Positions 11,592 through 23,104 of a DNA stretch of 64,000 bases are shown here, piece by piece (the first letter of the stretch is position 1; every line of letters starts with the position of its first letter). Under the pieces are notes generated by a model. It was not told the DNA's origin, ran no database searches, and saw nothing but the letters and a program-made list of their open reading frames with translations. The DNA is taken from contig CM061065.1 of NCBI GenBank assembly GCA_030762895.1, positions 83,771,607 to 83,835,606 on the forward strand, written 5' to 3'. The DNA comes from Sophora flavescens. Its lineage: Eukaryota; Streptophyta; Magnoliopsida; Fabales; Fabaceae. A program made the position numbers and the translations under genes.

Positions 11592-12552
11592 TATAGGTAG
11601 AGATTTTTGTTTTACACAACCTCTTAGTATGTGAAAATATAAGTTAATACAAGACTATATAAAGTGGTTTCAACTCAAAAGGAGTTTTCTACCATTTTAG
11701 AGAGATTTTAGAAGTTTAAAGCATATAAAGAACACATAAATCAAACTAAGAAATAAAATATGAAACTTGCAAAAATATTCATATGAGAGCATTACCCTTA
11801 GTATAAGGAAGAACTTTAATGAAGAACTCAAGTAGAAAAGATGAATAAAAACTAAAGTTTTAAGAGCTTGAACTTTTAAAAGAAAAGGAAGTAGATGAAG
11901 TTTTAATGGAGTTTTGGAGAAGGAAAGTGATGAAGTGACAATGAGAGGTATATATATAGAGAAGAGAGATAGTGGCTCGAAATTTAGAAGAGAGGAATGA
12001 GCTTGGAGAGCAAGTTTTGACCTTGTGCCTTGTTTGGTTTGAGAAGAGAGAGAAAAATAGATTTTAGAATATAATATGATATAATTTGAAAAGTGTGATG
12101 ATTACACTTTTGGAGTGTGTCATAACCCATTTCCATCAAGTCCCATAAAGTCACTTCACTTCTTTTGTGCTCCCTAATCTGCTCCATTTCATACCCGGTT
12201 GTATTTTCTGATCGTAATTCTTCCGACGTTTTTGCCCGAATAAATATTATATTTTATTTCTGAACTCGAATTTTCGAAAATTTCCAATATCATACAAAAT
12301 ATCATAAAAACACTAACCGTTTCATTCACGGTTCAAAATTAGGTTTTCTGCTCAGTAAACTTGTACCGGCAGTGAAAACGCAGACCGGCTTTGGTTTGAA
12401 TTTTCAACCGAAAATTTTACCGTAACCCTCTACCATAAAGTACTATGAATATGATTTTATTTTAATCAAAAACACTTTCTAACTCTCAAATTAAAATATA
12501 ATCAATTATATTTTAACTGGTTGAACAACATAATTAAAATCAGGCTGTTACA

Positions 12553-13008
12553 ATGGGGGTTCATTCCCTTCACTTTGAGGATGCCAACAACCTGAACACG
12601 TGGGTAATACCCCCGGGCGCCCTTGTCGTGATATATACCGGTCATGTACATACTATCGAGGGCACTATAGAGATGGGACCACAACGTGAGCACCGGTCGA
12701 TGGAGACTATTGAGGTATCCTTACCTCCGATGTGGCTACTATTGCAGCACTTGGTCGATCACGGCCAGCTTGAGGCACAGCCATTAGCTGAGGCCGCACC
12801 GGCACCACCTCTAGAGGAGTTAGTTGTAGTCCCAAAGGAGATGGTCATTGATCCGGAGGAGGACCCGGAGGAGTTTGTGGAGGTTTTGCCTGAGTACATT
12901 CCTCAGGATGTTGACGACGATTCACCCGATGAGGTTGCAGATGTGTCTTCTTCCGATTCATCTGTGGGGAGTGGGATTGACCCTGGTCTTCCCAATGGGT
13001 ATCACTAG
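12553..13008 (+). other. Acidic ORF of 151 codons, unknown
   Basis: An open frame with ATG at 12553, directly after element B's terminus, so the true upstream part was probably displaced by B. The N-terminal half is ordinary ('DANNLNTWVIPPGALVVIYTG'-like). The C-terminal half is very acidic, with EEDPEEF, DDDSPDE and a Ser/Asp run. I recognise no family. It sits about 410 bp before the LTR end, where the level-1 LTR and element B also carry a GC-richer, acidic exon-like block. It is therefore more likely an LTR-borne reading frame than a host gene. Confidence 0.3.
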
Positions 13009-13421
13009 TCCTTGATGTAGGTAGTTTTCATTTTTGGGGTAGTGTTCTGTCAGTCTTTCTGGCTACTGAGAGCCATGTTTTTGTTATATGGCCATAGACA
13101 TTTCACTACGTGTCTTTTATGTTTTTATTTCTTTACTTAGTTATTTTGGAAATGACCTGTTCTGGTAAAGGCCTTATATAGTTGGATAGCTTGTACAAAA
13201 CTGCTGATGCGTATTATATATACATATATGTTATGGATGATTATCTAGTTGTATGTTGTTGGATGTTGTCAAGTTAAAAAGGAAAAGGTGAAAAAAATTT
13301 ATCACCATTTTTGGTATTAAGAAAAGGGTTAGAAAACCTTATTTTCCGAAAGTAACTAGCATAATTGAACATTATTTTCCGCAACATGTTACTGTATGAT
13401 GACCCAAGAAGGGGTGTCACA

Positions 13422-14270
13422 CATTTTTTGTAAAGTACAAGTGGAAACTACATAGCACCTTTTCATCCATTGTAAATATGTTCAGGTCTTATGGGGAAGG
13501 ATTTATGCATGGTTAGGGTTTTTTGTGGATATTCCATCTTCTTTAGGAGATTTTTTTCTTCAACAGAAAGGGCTACTGATGGGGAGAAATATCAGAAAGA
13601 GGGGATTCCTTCCTTGGCTTGTAGCTTTGTGGACAATATGGTTGGCAAGAAATGAGGTCATTTTTAATGGTGGCAAGTTGGATCTGTTAGCATTGTTGGA
13701 TCTTGTAAAGTGTAGGGCTTGGAGTTGGTTGAAGGCATTAGCAGAGGTCCCTTTCTCACCATCGAACCGGTGCATGAATCCTATTAAGTGCCTTAAATTA
13801 TGATAAAGGATTTGAACAACTGCTGCGTTGGAATCTGTTCTCTGGAAGTAGGGGCATTAATTGGTTTGCTTCAGCATATGTTGTCATTTTTTCTGGTTTG
13901 TGTTTTCTCTAGTTTTGTTGGAAGCTATAATCTGCATGTGTTTTACACCATCTTTGGTCTAAATTGCTACTACTTGGACTGTGCCATTGATGGCTAAAAA
14001 CACTGCATTGCTGTCCAACTTCTGGTGTGTGCATTGCTGTCCAATTTCTGGTGTTGTTTAATTATATATATCCTATGGTGGTTAGGAAAGTCGATGGTAT
14101 CATGCCTTTTTCTGGTGTATTTTCTCAATTCTGTATTGTCTGTGGGCTGTATGGGATTGTAAATGGTCCATTTAATGCTTGGCAACAATTGTAACTTCTA
14201 CGTAAATGGGTTGAGTACCCCTAGTACTCTATCTAATACATCTTTTGGCTTATCAAAAAAAAAAAAAAAA
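13422..14270 (+). pseudogene. LINE ORF2 C-terminus and 3' end with poly-A, part 2
   Basis: Continues the LINE frame from 5782: the cysteine/histidine zf-RVT tail with 'HLFIHC' and 'VLWG', then 'LPWLVALWTIWLARNEVIFN', the usual end of plant LINE ORF2. There is one TAG in the 'ETT*HLF' stretch. The last coding part is open from 13525 to 13803. The 3' UTR runs to an A17 tail (14255-14271), followed by the target duplication AGAGCAGCAACGGCT (14271-14285), which pairs with 4898-4912 at 13 of 15 bases. About 1.7 kb of LINE remains in total, so it is a 5'-truncated copy. Confidence 0.85.
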
Positions 14271-14285
14271 AGAGCAGCAACGGCT

Positions 14286-15404
14286 TGCCTAACGGTTTAG
14301 GGTAAATCAAGACCGAAAGGAAAAGTTATTTGTACAACCAAGTATAAGACACCGTACTTAATGGAGGTGGGCATTTTACCGAGTTACGTGAAAAATTAAG
14401 AGAAAAAAAATTAAAAGAGGTGTAAAGTGTATGTTACAACTACGTCGCGACGGTAGCAGTGAACAAAAATTAATTGATTTACAAAAATGGAGTCACCACC
14501 AAAGTGTATTTATTTAGGGAAACATTGGCAAAACCCTTTTCAATTGAATAGTCTTCGAAAATATATTTAGGGTTCTGGAGTCAATTAGGCGTAGGGAAGG
14601 TATTAGCACCCTATGACATCCATTAAAAAATGGTTACCTCTAGTTAATTGTGCAAAATTTTATGTTAACTTCAAAAATATTTGTTCCACCATTTTTATTA
14701 AAAAGAATAGTTAAAAATATAATTACAATGGTAAATAAACCATAAAAGATTTTATTTTATTATTCTTCAAGAAAATAAAATGAATATTGATGATAAATTA
14801 AAAAGGGTTTTATGAAAAATTATTTTTGGGCTTGACAGGAATAGATTATGCTCCTATATATCTCCGGGCCCAATAGAGAATTCAAAGCTACATAATTCTT
14901 TTAAAATATGTTTGTTGGGTTTGGTTGATTTTAGTTATTTTTTTTAAAATGATTTTGATTGAGGGATTTCAGGATCACCAAAGTTGCCGCAACTTAGGTA
15001 TCCTAAAAAAATAAGGATTAACAAGATGTCGCATCTCAGCTAATCTTTTTATTTTAAAATAAATTGATTTTGTTTTATTTATATTTTTAAAGGTTTATGA
15101 TCACCAAGTTGTCACAACTAAGGTGTCCTAAAAAAAGTAAGGATTAACAAGATGTCGCATCTCAGCTAACCCTTTTATGTTAAATTGTTAAATAATATTT
15201 GATGTAATTTGATAAAATATATATAAATTAATTTGATATATTGTTGCAAAGAATTGTTTGTGTTTTGGAAAATAGGCATTCATGATCAAGTAATAGTTAT
15301 AACAAAATTAAACAAAACACTTTAATATTTATGTATTTTTAATATAGACTAATGGATTTAAATCATTTAAACATTTATACTTTTTTTAGATTTTCTAAAA
15401 AAAA
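14286..15404. other. Ogre-like LTR fragment (tentative)
   Basis: Non-coding. The words 'GGAGTCACCACCAA', 'GGGAAGGTATTAGCACCC' and the spacing between them resemble the leader of pea/legume Ogre LTRs as I remember them. A direct repeat of about 90 bp, spaced about 130 bp, is present at 14968-15058 and 15100-15190 ('GATCACCAA', 'AGGATTAACAAGATGTCGCA', 'TCTCAGCTAA'). No terminus or target duplication is visible. Confidence 0.4.
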
Positions 15405-15412
15405 CATAATAA

Positions 15413-16470
15413 TAATGTTGGATAGATTTACCCGGCCCGACCCAAAACTGAGTTACCATACAAAAAACGGAAAACGGGTGGTCCATTGGGTCAGTTGGAT
15501 AAAATTTTCGGTTTCATATAGCTTGCAGTGGTCGGGCTTGGGTGTGATAAAATTATTCCATCGGTACCCGGGCCCGACCGAATATACTTAATGTAATAGA
15601 CCAAAAATCTCGTGCATGATGCTCTGACTCCTCTGACCCTTCAGTTTCTCTTTCTCCTTTGGGAAGATAAAATGCTTTTAATTGCTTAGTTGTCACCCAT
15701 TAAAAGTTCCCTTCCCTAAGATAAAAAATTAAAGCCCATTTTGAATGCTCTGACTATTCAATCATCCACACCCATAACCAAAGGGGAAAAAAATGTCACC
15801 CACACCCATTTCAACATTTTCTTCAGACTCTCTCTCTCCCTCTCTCGTCTCTCCCTCCCCCCATCTCTCTCGGTCAGCACCATCAACCCTAGCCTCTCGG
15901 CCGCCCTCTGCCATCTCACATCCTCTCTCGTTCTGCTCCATCTACCACTATAAAGCCATCAATCATGACACCACCATCACTGACAACCATCGTGCCAAGC
16001 CCTACTCTCCGACCCAGATCTGCGAGGTGGATGTTCATATGATCATATCAGCGAAGAAGTTGTTCAAATCTGTGAAGGTGTTCAGATCTGCGAAGAAGAA
16101 GGTGTTCACTACTGATCATGTTCGGATCTGCGAAGAAGGTCTTCCCTACCGATGTATGTTCAGATCTGCGAAGAAGAATGTGTTTTTTGGTTGAAAGTTG
16201 GTCTTTTTATAAAAAGTTTTAATCTTTCTGGCTTTATGTTCTTGTTCCCCTTGTTTGAGTTGATTTTGAATTTATGCGTATTTACCTCTCTTCTTCATGT
16301 TTTTACATTGTTTTGTTTGCTGGAAACCGCCGAACCCGATCGCACACCCCATATACCTGCCACTGACCAAACCGGTCCCCAAACGGACGGTGACGGGCTG
16401 CATATTATTCCGATAAGTTTTGGTCGGTTTGGGATTTTTGGCCTGAAACCGATCGCTCCACCCACCCCTA
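15413..16470. mobile_element. Probable hAT-type non-autonomous element
   Basis: The right end is CCACCCACCCCTA followed by TATAATAA (16471-16478). The left end follows CATAATAA (15405-15412), an 8 bp candidate duplication with one mismatch. The subterminal sequence 'CCCGGCCCGACCC' is shared with the clear hAT-type element at 29667-30341. The left terminal repeat is degraded (TAATGTTGG instead of TAGGGGTG). The middle (15780-16200) is pyrimidine-rich and gene-like: a 133-codon ORF at 15793-16194 with three copies of 'TTCAGATCTGCGAAGAAG' (near 16080, 16122 and 16160). I recognise no protein; it may be captured host sequence. Confidence 0.4.
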
Positions 16471-16539
16471 TATAATAAGTTGGTCATTTTCACAAACAAA
16501 TTCTAATGCAAGTCTGACACAAAAAGGTCCATATATTCT

Positions 16540-17295
16540 TGTTATCCCCACATTTAAAATTAATTTGGCCAAATGGTCGAACCAACGGCTAACTAGGAAA
16601 TTGTTAGCCGAAGAAAGAAATAGCTGATGGCGAAGGGACACATTCGGCTAAGGAATGAGTTGGGCCTTGTTAATGGGCAGGGTTGAAAAGCATAATGGGT
16701 TGAGGCTTAATGGGTCGCGAGCTATTGTAAGAAGCCAAGAAACCTAGGAATGTGCAAGTGTGAAGAGCAAGAAGTTGTTACCAACGAATGCCATAAAACA
16801 TGCTGAGAAAATAGGAGTTGAGCTATTGAGGGGTAGGTGTTGTGATTGTAGCGGTTGAGGAACGCGGGCAGTTGAGTTGGGGATAGTTGCATGTATTTAG
16901 GAGGTTTAGCCAATTAGAAAAGGATTATTTTTGATTAGGCTTAGCCTATAAAGACCTATTGTATTTATTGTAAGAAACATATGACAACACCCAATACAAA
17001 TTTTTAAGCTTTGCTCACACTTGCCTTTACTTTCAGCTTTGCTTTAATCTTTCCTTTACTTATTGCAATTTACCTTATACAAGCTTACTTGCAAGTCGAT
17101 TAAGTCATTTTTCTTTAGTTCTTTGCTTTTCTTGTTCACCTTGTTACAAAATGCTTTCTTTAGTGAGTTGGGGAACCTTTTGCTAGAAGTTGGATTTTAC
17201 TTCTAGTTCAAATCGCCCGATACTTATTAAAACTCGTACGTGTTCCTCGGTTGAATATCCATTTGGCTGATTAGCTAATTCACACGTAAAACAAA
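16540..17295 (+). mobile_element. 5' LTR of Tat-type element T
   Basis: Begins TGTTATCCCC and ends ACAAA, directly before the primer site. Its preceding ATTCT (16535-16539) equals the five bases after the 3' LTR (27222-27226). It is clearly homologous to the 3' LTR, but the two differ at roughly one base in nine over the first 220 bp, so T is old. It keeps the uninterrupted form of the site where the 3' LTR received a solo LTR (16775 region). The leader is pyrimidine-rich (16980-17130). Confidence 0.9.
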
Positions 17296-17318
17296 TTTGG
17301 CACGCCTGGTGGGACTCT
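17296..17318 (+). other. Primer binding site of T
   Basis: TTTGGCACGCCTGGTGGGAC starts directly at the LTR end, the usual place and shape of Tat/Ogre primer sites. Such sites are commonly assigned to tRNA-Arg, but I could not align the tRNA here. Confidence 0.7.
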
Positions 17319-17406
17319 CAAAGGTGAACTCATTCAGAAATTTCCATCTCTCGGTTCATATTACCCTTGGCGTATGCACCTAAGGTCTAGTAAGAACCTT
17401 AGCAGT

Positions 17407-18906
17407 ATGGATACTAGTCAAGCAGGCAAGAAGAATGGGTCCAAGAAGACACCATAAGGGGGTCCGCAACCTACTATGGGGATTCCAACTACTCCACAAC
17501 CTTTGGGTATTTCGGCATCTTCAACCTTAACTTCTACCCCTCGGGTAGAAAGCTCTGATCAGCCTCAGCCGATAACAATGACCACCTCGTTTATCCGAGA
17601 TCAAATCGATAAGGTATGAATGATTGGATGTATCAAATGTCAAGGCAAATTTCAGAGATTGTGAAGCCTATGGTACATAATGAGTTGCATTTTGTTAGAG
17701 AAGCTAAGAAAAAACAATCCAATGCGGGTGAGGCTTCGGCCCATTCGAGTATAGTTGGCACTCCTACTGGCAGACAAACTCGGGCAGGGCCACAATCAAT
17801 GGTCCAGTCGAGTATGGACATGTCGCAGGTGTTTCCTATGTACCAACCTCCACACCCTGATAGTGTACATCCGAGCTTACAATTCGAGCAAGTACAAGTG
17901 CCTAAAATGCCCCCTCATATAGTAGGAATGATTGGCTTGCCGTGCCTGGCGCCTAACATTGCTGTGTTAGGTACCAGTCCACAGGTTCCAAAGACTGGCG
18001 GCACGATTTACTCGGCTGCTGCAGGTCCAACCAGGTATATTACCGATTACGTAGGAGACCTGCCTTGGTCTAACATCCCTCCTACACCAGCAGACACTCC
18101 CAAGGGATTTCCCCATGGGCAGACCATTCCTGTCATAATGGACCATTCCAATTCATTCGATTCCTCAGCCATGGATGAATAATTACCCTTACCCGGGTAA
18201 TAACCAGGGGGCAACCCCCATTCAGGAGCAACAGTGTCAGATACCTTATCAGTCAGGAGGTGTACCTGCTAGGCCCGCTAGTCCTGTTCAGCCACCAGCA
18301 CCAAATCATGCAGGTGACAGGGGTCCTCAGCTGATAGACCCGGAAATGATAGCTGAGACAATGAGGAGGCACTTTGGAATCCAGGTAAGGTTGCTAGATA
18401 GGCCTGTTTACAAGAAACCTTATCCTGAGTGGGTGGATAGAATGATGCCTCTGTCTAGGGGATTCAAAACTCCTGACTTCACTACCTTCACAGGGGAGGA
18501 TGGCAAGTCAACTATGGAGCACATCGCCAGGTTTACTGCCCAATGTGGGGAAGCCAACCAAAACGAGTTTTATAAGCTCCAGCTGTTCCCCTTATCATTG
18601 ATTGGAGAAGCCTTTACTTGGTATTCTGCCTTTGCTTCTAAATCCATTCAAAATTGGACTGACATGTAACGGTGTTTCCATGATAGATTCTATATGCCTC
18701 AACAAGATGTGACTGTGGCTGACATAATGAATTTGAGGCGGGTAGTGGATGAACCAGTGGCTGAGTATCTGGAAAGGTTTAGGAAATTAAGGAGCAAATG
18801 TGTGGTGCAGGTTCCTGAGGCTGAATATTCTTCAATTGCCATTAGCAACATGCATCCTCAGCTTAGGGAGAAGCTGGTAGGGCATGATTGCATTGACCTA
18901 AGTTAG
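17407..18906 (+). pseudogene. gag of Tat-type element T, broken
   Basis: Structural capsid protein of a Ty3/gypsy element. A plausible ATG at 17407 (MDTSQAGKKNG) is followed by a TAA after 15 codons and a frameshift near 17615. Open pieces are 17616-18182, 18175-18669 and 18694-18906. The middle pieces carry the retrotransposon gag fold region: 'FTGEDGKSTMEHIARF', 'LQLFPLSLIGEAFTWYSAF', then 'VAEYLERFRKLRSKC' and 'REKLVGHD'. Pro/Gln-rich linkers precede it, as in other Tat elements. Several stops (TAA, TAG) are C-to-T-type changes of Gln codons. Confidence 0.9.
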
Positions 18907-20658
18907 TTAGCTTCCAGGGCCTCTAGAATTGAGCAATATACCTTGCAAAACGAAAGAAGGAGATCCAGCAAGAACAGATGCTCTCACATTATCAATGTGA
19001 TTGATGTTGATGATGCAAACTATCCATCCGATGACTCCGTCGGGGAATCGGCAGACATCATGGCTGCTGAAATATTAAGAGGAAAACGATATTCCTACCC
19101 ATCTTTGAGACCTCCTAAAGGAAAGGAGCCGCAAGCTTCTAAAAACAGAGTGGAATACTCTTTTGATATTTCCAAGGCAGACCAAATATTTGATCACCTC
19201 CTGAAGGACCAACATATTAAATTGAGCGAAGAGCATCAGATTCCCCCAACTGAAGAATTGAGAGGAAAGAAATATTATAAGTGGCATAATTCTTATACTC
19301 ATGCTACTGCCAACTGTGTAGTATTCCAAAAGGCGATTCAAAAAGTGATGAAGGAGGGAAGGTTTAAACTAGACGAAAAAGAGATGACGGTCATTACAGA
19401 TCCATTCCCTATGTCAGGGGTTAATATGGTTTCCTTCTTGAAAGAAACATTATTTGGCTCACCATGTAAAAGATGGAAACAGCCGATACGCCGTCGATGG
19501 AGACAAAGGGGAATGTTTGATGAGCTAGATGGAGCAGGGAGAACTCTAGCTGTGTATGATCAGTCTAAAACTATAGATAAGAAATAATCATTGTTCGACA
19601 GGCTAAAGAAACCCTAGATGGATAAGATGGAGGATGGAAGGAAAGATGCACAGGCTGAATACAATAGGCCCACATTGTTCAGCAGGTTGGAAAAGAGTCA
19701 GTCGAGCAGACAGGTTGGAGCCAAGTTGCATCCGGCAGACTGTGAGGTGTACAAAGGCCCAAATGGGAAGACCATTCTAGTCCCAAGGGACAAAGAGAAC
19801 GAGGTGAGACCCGAGGTTCTTTTGAAAGGAAAAGGAATCTTGCTCTCAAGTATGGGGAAGCAACAAAAGAGGCTCCGAGAGGAAACATAAGAAGAAATTT
19901 AGCCGATAGGCACGATAATATTTCAGCTAATGATAGGCTACCCATAACAGATGAGGCTCCTGTACCAGTTAAAGGTAAAAGAGTAGCTTGTTTTGATGTG
20001 GAAAAAATGACCACACTGAAGATTACTGTGAAGAATGAGGAATCAATCAGACCCCAACGTATGGTCAAACCACCATCTAAGCTGGAAAAGGAACACTGGG
20101 TCATCAACAGGTATGCAAAAGGGAAACATCCTATGGAAAAAGGACCAGTAGTGATGACCAGAACACAAAAGAATGGCTCAAAGGAACAAATCACTACAAA
20201 GGATGAAGCAGACCTTGGCCATGCTAGCTGAGGCTAAAAGGGTTGATTGTGCTGAGTTCAAATCCCCTCGGGTGACCGATATCCTAGAAGCTGTGTTTGG
20301 GCAACCGAAAGGAGGAACGGCTACTCAGGAGGATTCAGTGTAGTCATAAAACCCGAATTGTTTGGGAAAAGGAAGAACATGAGTTCCAAGAAATGATTAA
20401 CGAATTGGAAACAACCAAATTGGAAGAAGGGCCAATTATAGCAGCAGAAGAGCAGATCCCTCTAACAGTGGAGGAGATGGAAGAGGAAATGGGAACAAAC
20501 CTTTTATTGGGAGATTCTGTATTGGATTCCATATCGGGAGATGACAGAGACTAACTTTCAGTTGATACCAACATGGTAGGGATAATTCCTAGTGAGTTCT
20601 TGGCTCGACAGAAGCAGCCTGAGAAATTAGAAGGTAATGTGTTTTCCGAGGAAGTCGA
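18907..20658 (+). pseudogene. gag-protease linker of element T
   Basis: Coding-like in pieces (18943-19587, 19618-19890, 19998-20231, 20297-20554), with stops at 18905, 19587 and 19617 and frameshifts after 19890 and 20231. The motif 'YYKWHNSYTHATANCVVF' is the Tat-specific C/H knuckle between gag and protease. The first cysteine appears replaced by tyrosine, so zinc binding is probably lost. The rest is charged linker without a known domain. The same region survives in reverse at 59650-60650 in element R. Confidence 0.8.
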
Positions 20659-21170
20659 ATGGGCTGTGTTAACTCCTATTCTATAAGAACCCAAGAGGAA
20701 TTTCCCAAACCGTCTCGGGAGATGACCAAGCACCTAAAACCACTATACATCAAAGCTCAGGTTAATGGTAAGACCATTGACCGAGTCTTGGTGGATGGAG
20801 GAGCAGTCTTAAACATAATGCCTTCTGTCACCATGAAGAAGCTGGGTAGAACCGAGCAGGATTTAATTCCCACGAATATGAAGATGACTAATTTCACTGG
20901 AGATGCCACAACTACTTTAGGAATATTGGTAGCCGATATCACTATGGGAAGCAAAACCTTGAGCTCTTCTTTCTTTGTGGTAGATTCTAAGGCCACCTAC
21001 TCCATATTGCTGGGAAGGGATTGGATTCATTCAAGCTAGTGTGTGCCTTCCACTCTTCATCAAATGCTAATGTTTTGGGATGGTGACAAGGTAGAATCAA
21101 TTGCAGCCGATAAGAATCCTTTCAATGCTGACGTTAAGATGGCTGAGGCTATATTCTAGCCGCCCCGACT
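20659..21170 (+). pseudogene. Aspartic protease of element T
   Basis: Retroviral-type aspartic protease: active-site 'VDGGAVLNIMP', then 'LGILVADITMG', 'FFVVDSKATYSILLGRDWIHSS', where ILLGRDW is the flap-to-dimer strand. The frame stops at TAG (21037-21039). The homologous position in R reads CAG, so this is a C-to-T stop. Sequence continues as recognisable protein to about 21170. The frame differs from the RT downstream, so at least one frameshift separates them. Confidence 0.9.
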
Positions 21171-21289
21171 AGAGCCTATAACTATCCCTGAAGGATATAA
21201 AGAAGGATCATGGAAGTCTTGCAACTTGACAGCCGATGGGTTTGCTGTCAATATCCAGGCGGATCTACGACCCCTGTAGTTGTGTTTAG

Positions 21290-23104
21290 ATGAGTCATAG
21301 AATTCGAGTAGTCAAGGACTTAAGACATAGGCTAACATCCTTAGAAGTTGAGCAAAAGGTTGGTGCGACCATGTCTATGGAGTTGGAAGAGGCTCGAGAA
21401 GGAGAATGCTCAGTTGTTATGCCTAGGGGGCATGAATTCGAATCGAGGTGGGAGTCCCCTATTAGCAAGAAGATCCCTACCTTTTCAGGTGAAGATCCAT
21501 TGTTGGATGTTAACCTAGGAACTGAGCAGGAATCGAGAATGACAAGAATAAGTGGTTTGCTAGGTAAGGAAGTGTGAAATCTGTTGGTCAGTCTAATAAA
21601 GAGTTACAAGAACTGTTTCGGATGGGACTACCATGAGATGCCGAGACTTTCTAGAGAATTGGTGGAACATCGGTTTCCGATTAAAGAAGGATATAAGCCT
21701 CATAAGAAAGCTGCAATAAGGTTCAACCCAGAAGTAATAACAGAGATTAAAGAGGAAATGGAGCGACTACTTAAAGCGGGGTTTATTCGTACGGCCAGAT
21801 ATGTTGAATGGCTGTCGAACATTGTTCCTGTAACTAAGAAAAGTGGAAAAGTTAGAATTTGCACTGATTATAGGAATTTAAATCTCGCTACTCCTAAAGA
21901 TGAGTATGTAATGCCTATAGCTGACATTCTTGTTGATTATGTAGCCAAAAATGGCGTTCTAACATTAATGGATGGATATTCTGGGTATAATCAGATATTT
22001 ATAGCTGAGGAGGATGTCCATAAAATAGCTTTCAGGTGTCCTGGCACCATTGGGATATTCAAATGGCTGGTCATGCCATTTGGGATGAAAGATGCTGGTG
22101 CCACGTACCAAAGAGCCATGAATGCTAAATTCCATGAGTTGATAGGGAAGAGCATGGAAGAATATATTGATGATGTCATAGTAAAATCCCATGACTTTAA
22201 TCAACACTTAGCCGATTTAGAGCAAGCTCTTAAGAAAATGAGGAGTCATAATTTAAAAATGAATCCCGCCAAATGCTCTTTTGGTGTATCGGCTGGAAAC
22301 TATTTAGGTTTTCTAGTGCATGAACATGGGATTGAAGTAGACAAAAACAAGGCTAAAGCTATCTTGGATGCAAGACCTCCTCAGAATAAAAAGGAATTGC
22401 AAAGGTTGATTGAGAAGATCAATTTTCTAAGAAGGTTCATTTCAAACTCAGCTGGTAAGCTGAAGGCTTTTTCTCCGCTGTTAAAGTTAAAAGATGTAGA
22501 TGAAATGGTGTGGGGAAAAGAGCAACAACTTGTTTTCGAGAAAATAAAACAATGTTTAGCTAACCCTCCGGTGCTAGATCCACCAGTATCAGGAAGGCCA
22601 CTAAAATTGTATATATCGACAATCCCAGTGTCAATCGGTTGCCTGTTAGCACAGGATGATGAGGATGGAAATGAGAGATGCATCTGTTATCTTAGCCGAT
22701 TACTCAATGATACTGAAACAAGATATACTCCCATAGAAAACCTATGTGTGTCTCTTTTTCATGCATGCACTAAGCTGGAATATTACCTCTTCCCGAGAGA
22801 AGTCCAGGTAGTATGTAAGACAGACATTGTAAAGTACTTGCTGCATAGGCCTATCTTGCAAGGACGTTTGATGAAGTGGGCCATCAAGCTAAGTGCTTAT
22901 GCATTGAAATATGTTCCTCTCACGGAAGTAAAGGGGCAAGCCTTAGCAGATTTCCTGGCTCAGCATCCTTGTGTCGACGTAGTTGATCCCTTGGCTGAGG
23001 TGAGCCATTGTGTTAACCTAAAGCCTTGGGTTTTAACTTTTGATGGATCCATAACTAATAAGGGACCTAGGGCTGGAATTGCATTTACGAGCCCTACAAG
23101 ATAA
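21290..23104 (+). pseudogene. Reverse transcriptase-RNase H of element T
   Basis: The best preserved frame: 21290-21577 (pre-RT with 'SRWESPISKKIPTFSGEDPL'), a TGA, then 506 codons from 21584. It has RT fingers 'LLKAGFIRTARYVEWLSNIV', palm 'LTLMDGYSGYNQI' (about residues 126-138) and catalytic YIDDVIVKS (about 194-202). The thumb and first RNase H follow ('LKLYISTIPVSIGCLLAQ', 'RYTPIEN', residues about 345-410). It ends in the start of a second, archaeal-type RNase H ('WVLTFDGSITNKGPRAGIAF'), a hallmark of the Tat lineage. The frame stops at 23104 in the middle of that domain. Confidence 0.95.

Larger units (their letters stand above)
8860..12552 (-). mobile_element. Related TGTAACA-type LTR, inverted (element B)
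   Basis: On the reverse strand it begins TGTAACAGCCTG at 12552. For about 350 bp it resembles the start of element A (shared 'ATCATATTCATA', 'GTAGAGxGTTAC', 'CCGGTCTGCG'). A TATA-like run lies near 11950-11960, at the same distance from its start as in A. It then carries a ~140 bp tandem array, a minisatellite and an acidic exon-like block (9130-9250). The left end at 8860 (sense ...GACACA) is inferred. The flanks CTCTT and ATGGG do not match, so no target duplication is seen and the boundary may be wrong. No pol domains. Confidence 0.5.
5788..13421 (+). mobile_element. 7.6 kb LTR-type insertion splitting the LINE (element A)
   Basis: The ends are TGTAACATCC and GGTGTCACA, with a perfect CATTT duplication (5783-5787 and 13422-13426). 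Removing it and one duplication rejoins the LINE zf-RVT frame exactly. No gag or pol is visible. A TATA-like CTATAAAAGG lies at 6411-6420, about 625 bp from the 5' end. My reading is a solo LTR of about 3.9 kb (5788-8859 plus 12553-13421) with a second, related LTR inserted in reverse (8860-12552). The alternative is a non-autonomous element with degraded internal sequence. 5788-8859 is otherwise non-coding: low-complexity AT-rich sequence, with a short tandem 'CTGCCTTATTCGGCAA'-like word near 8460-8525. Confidence 0.6.
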
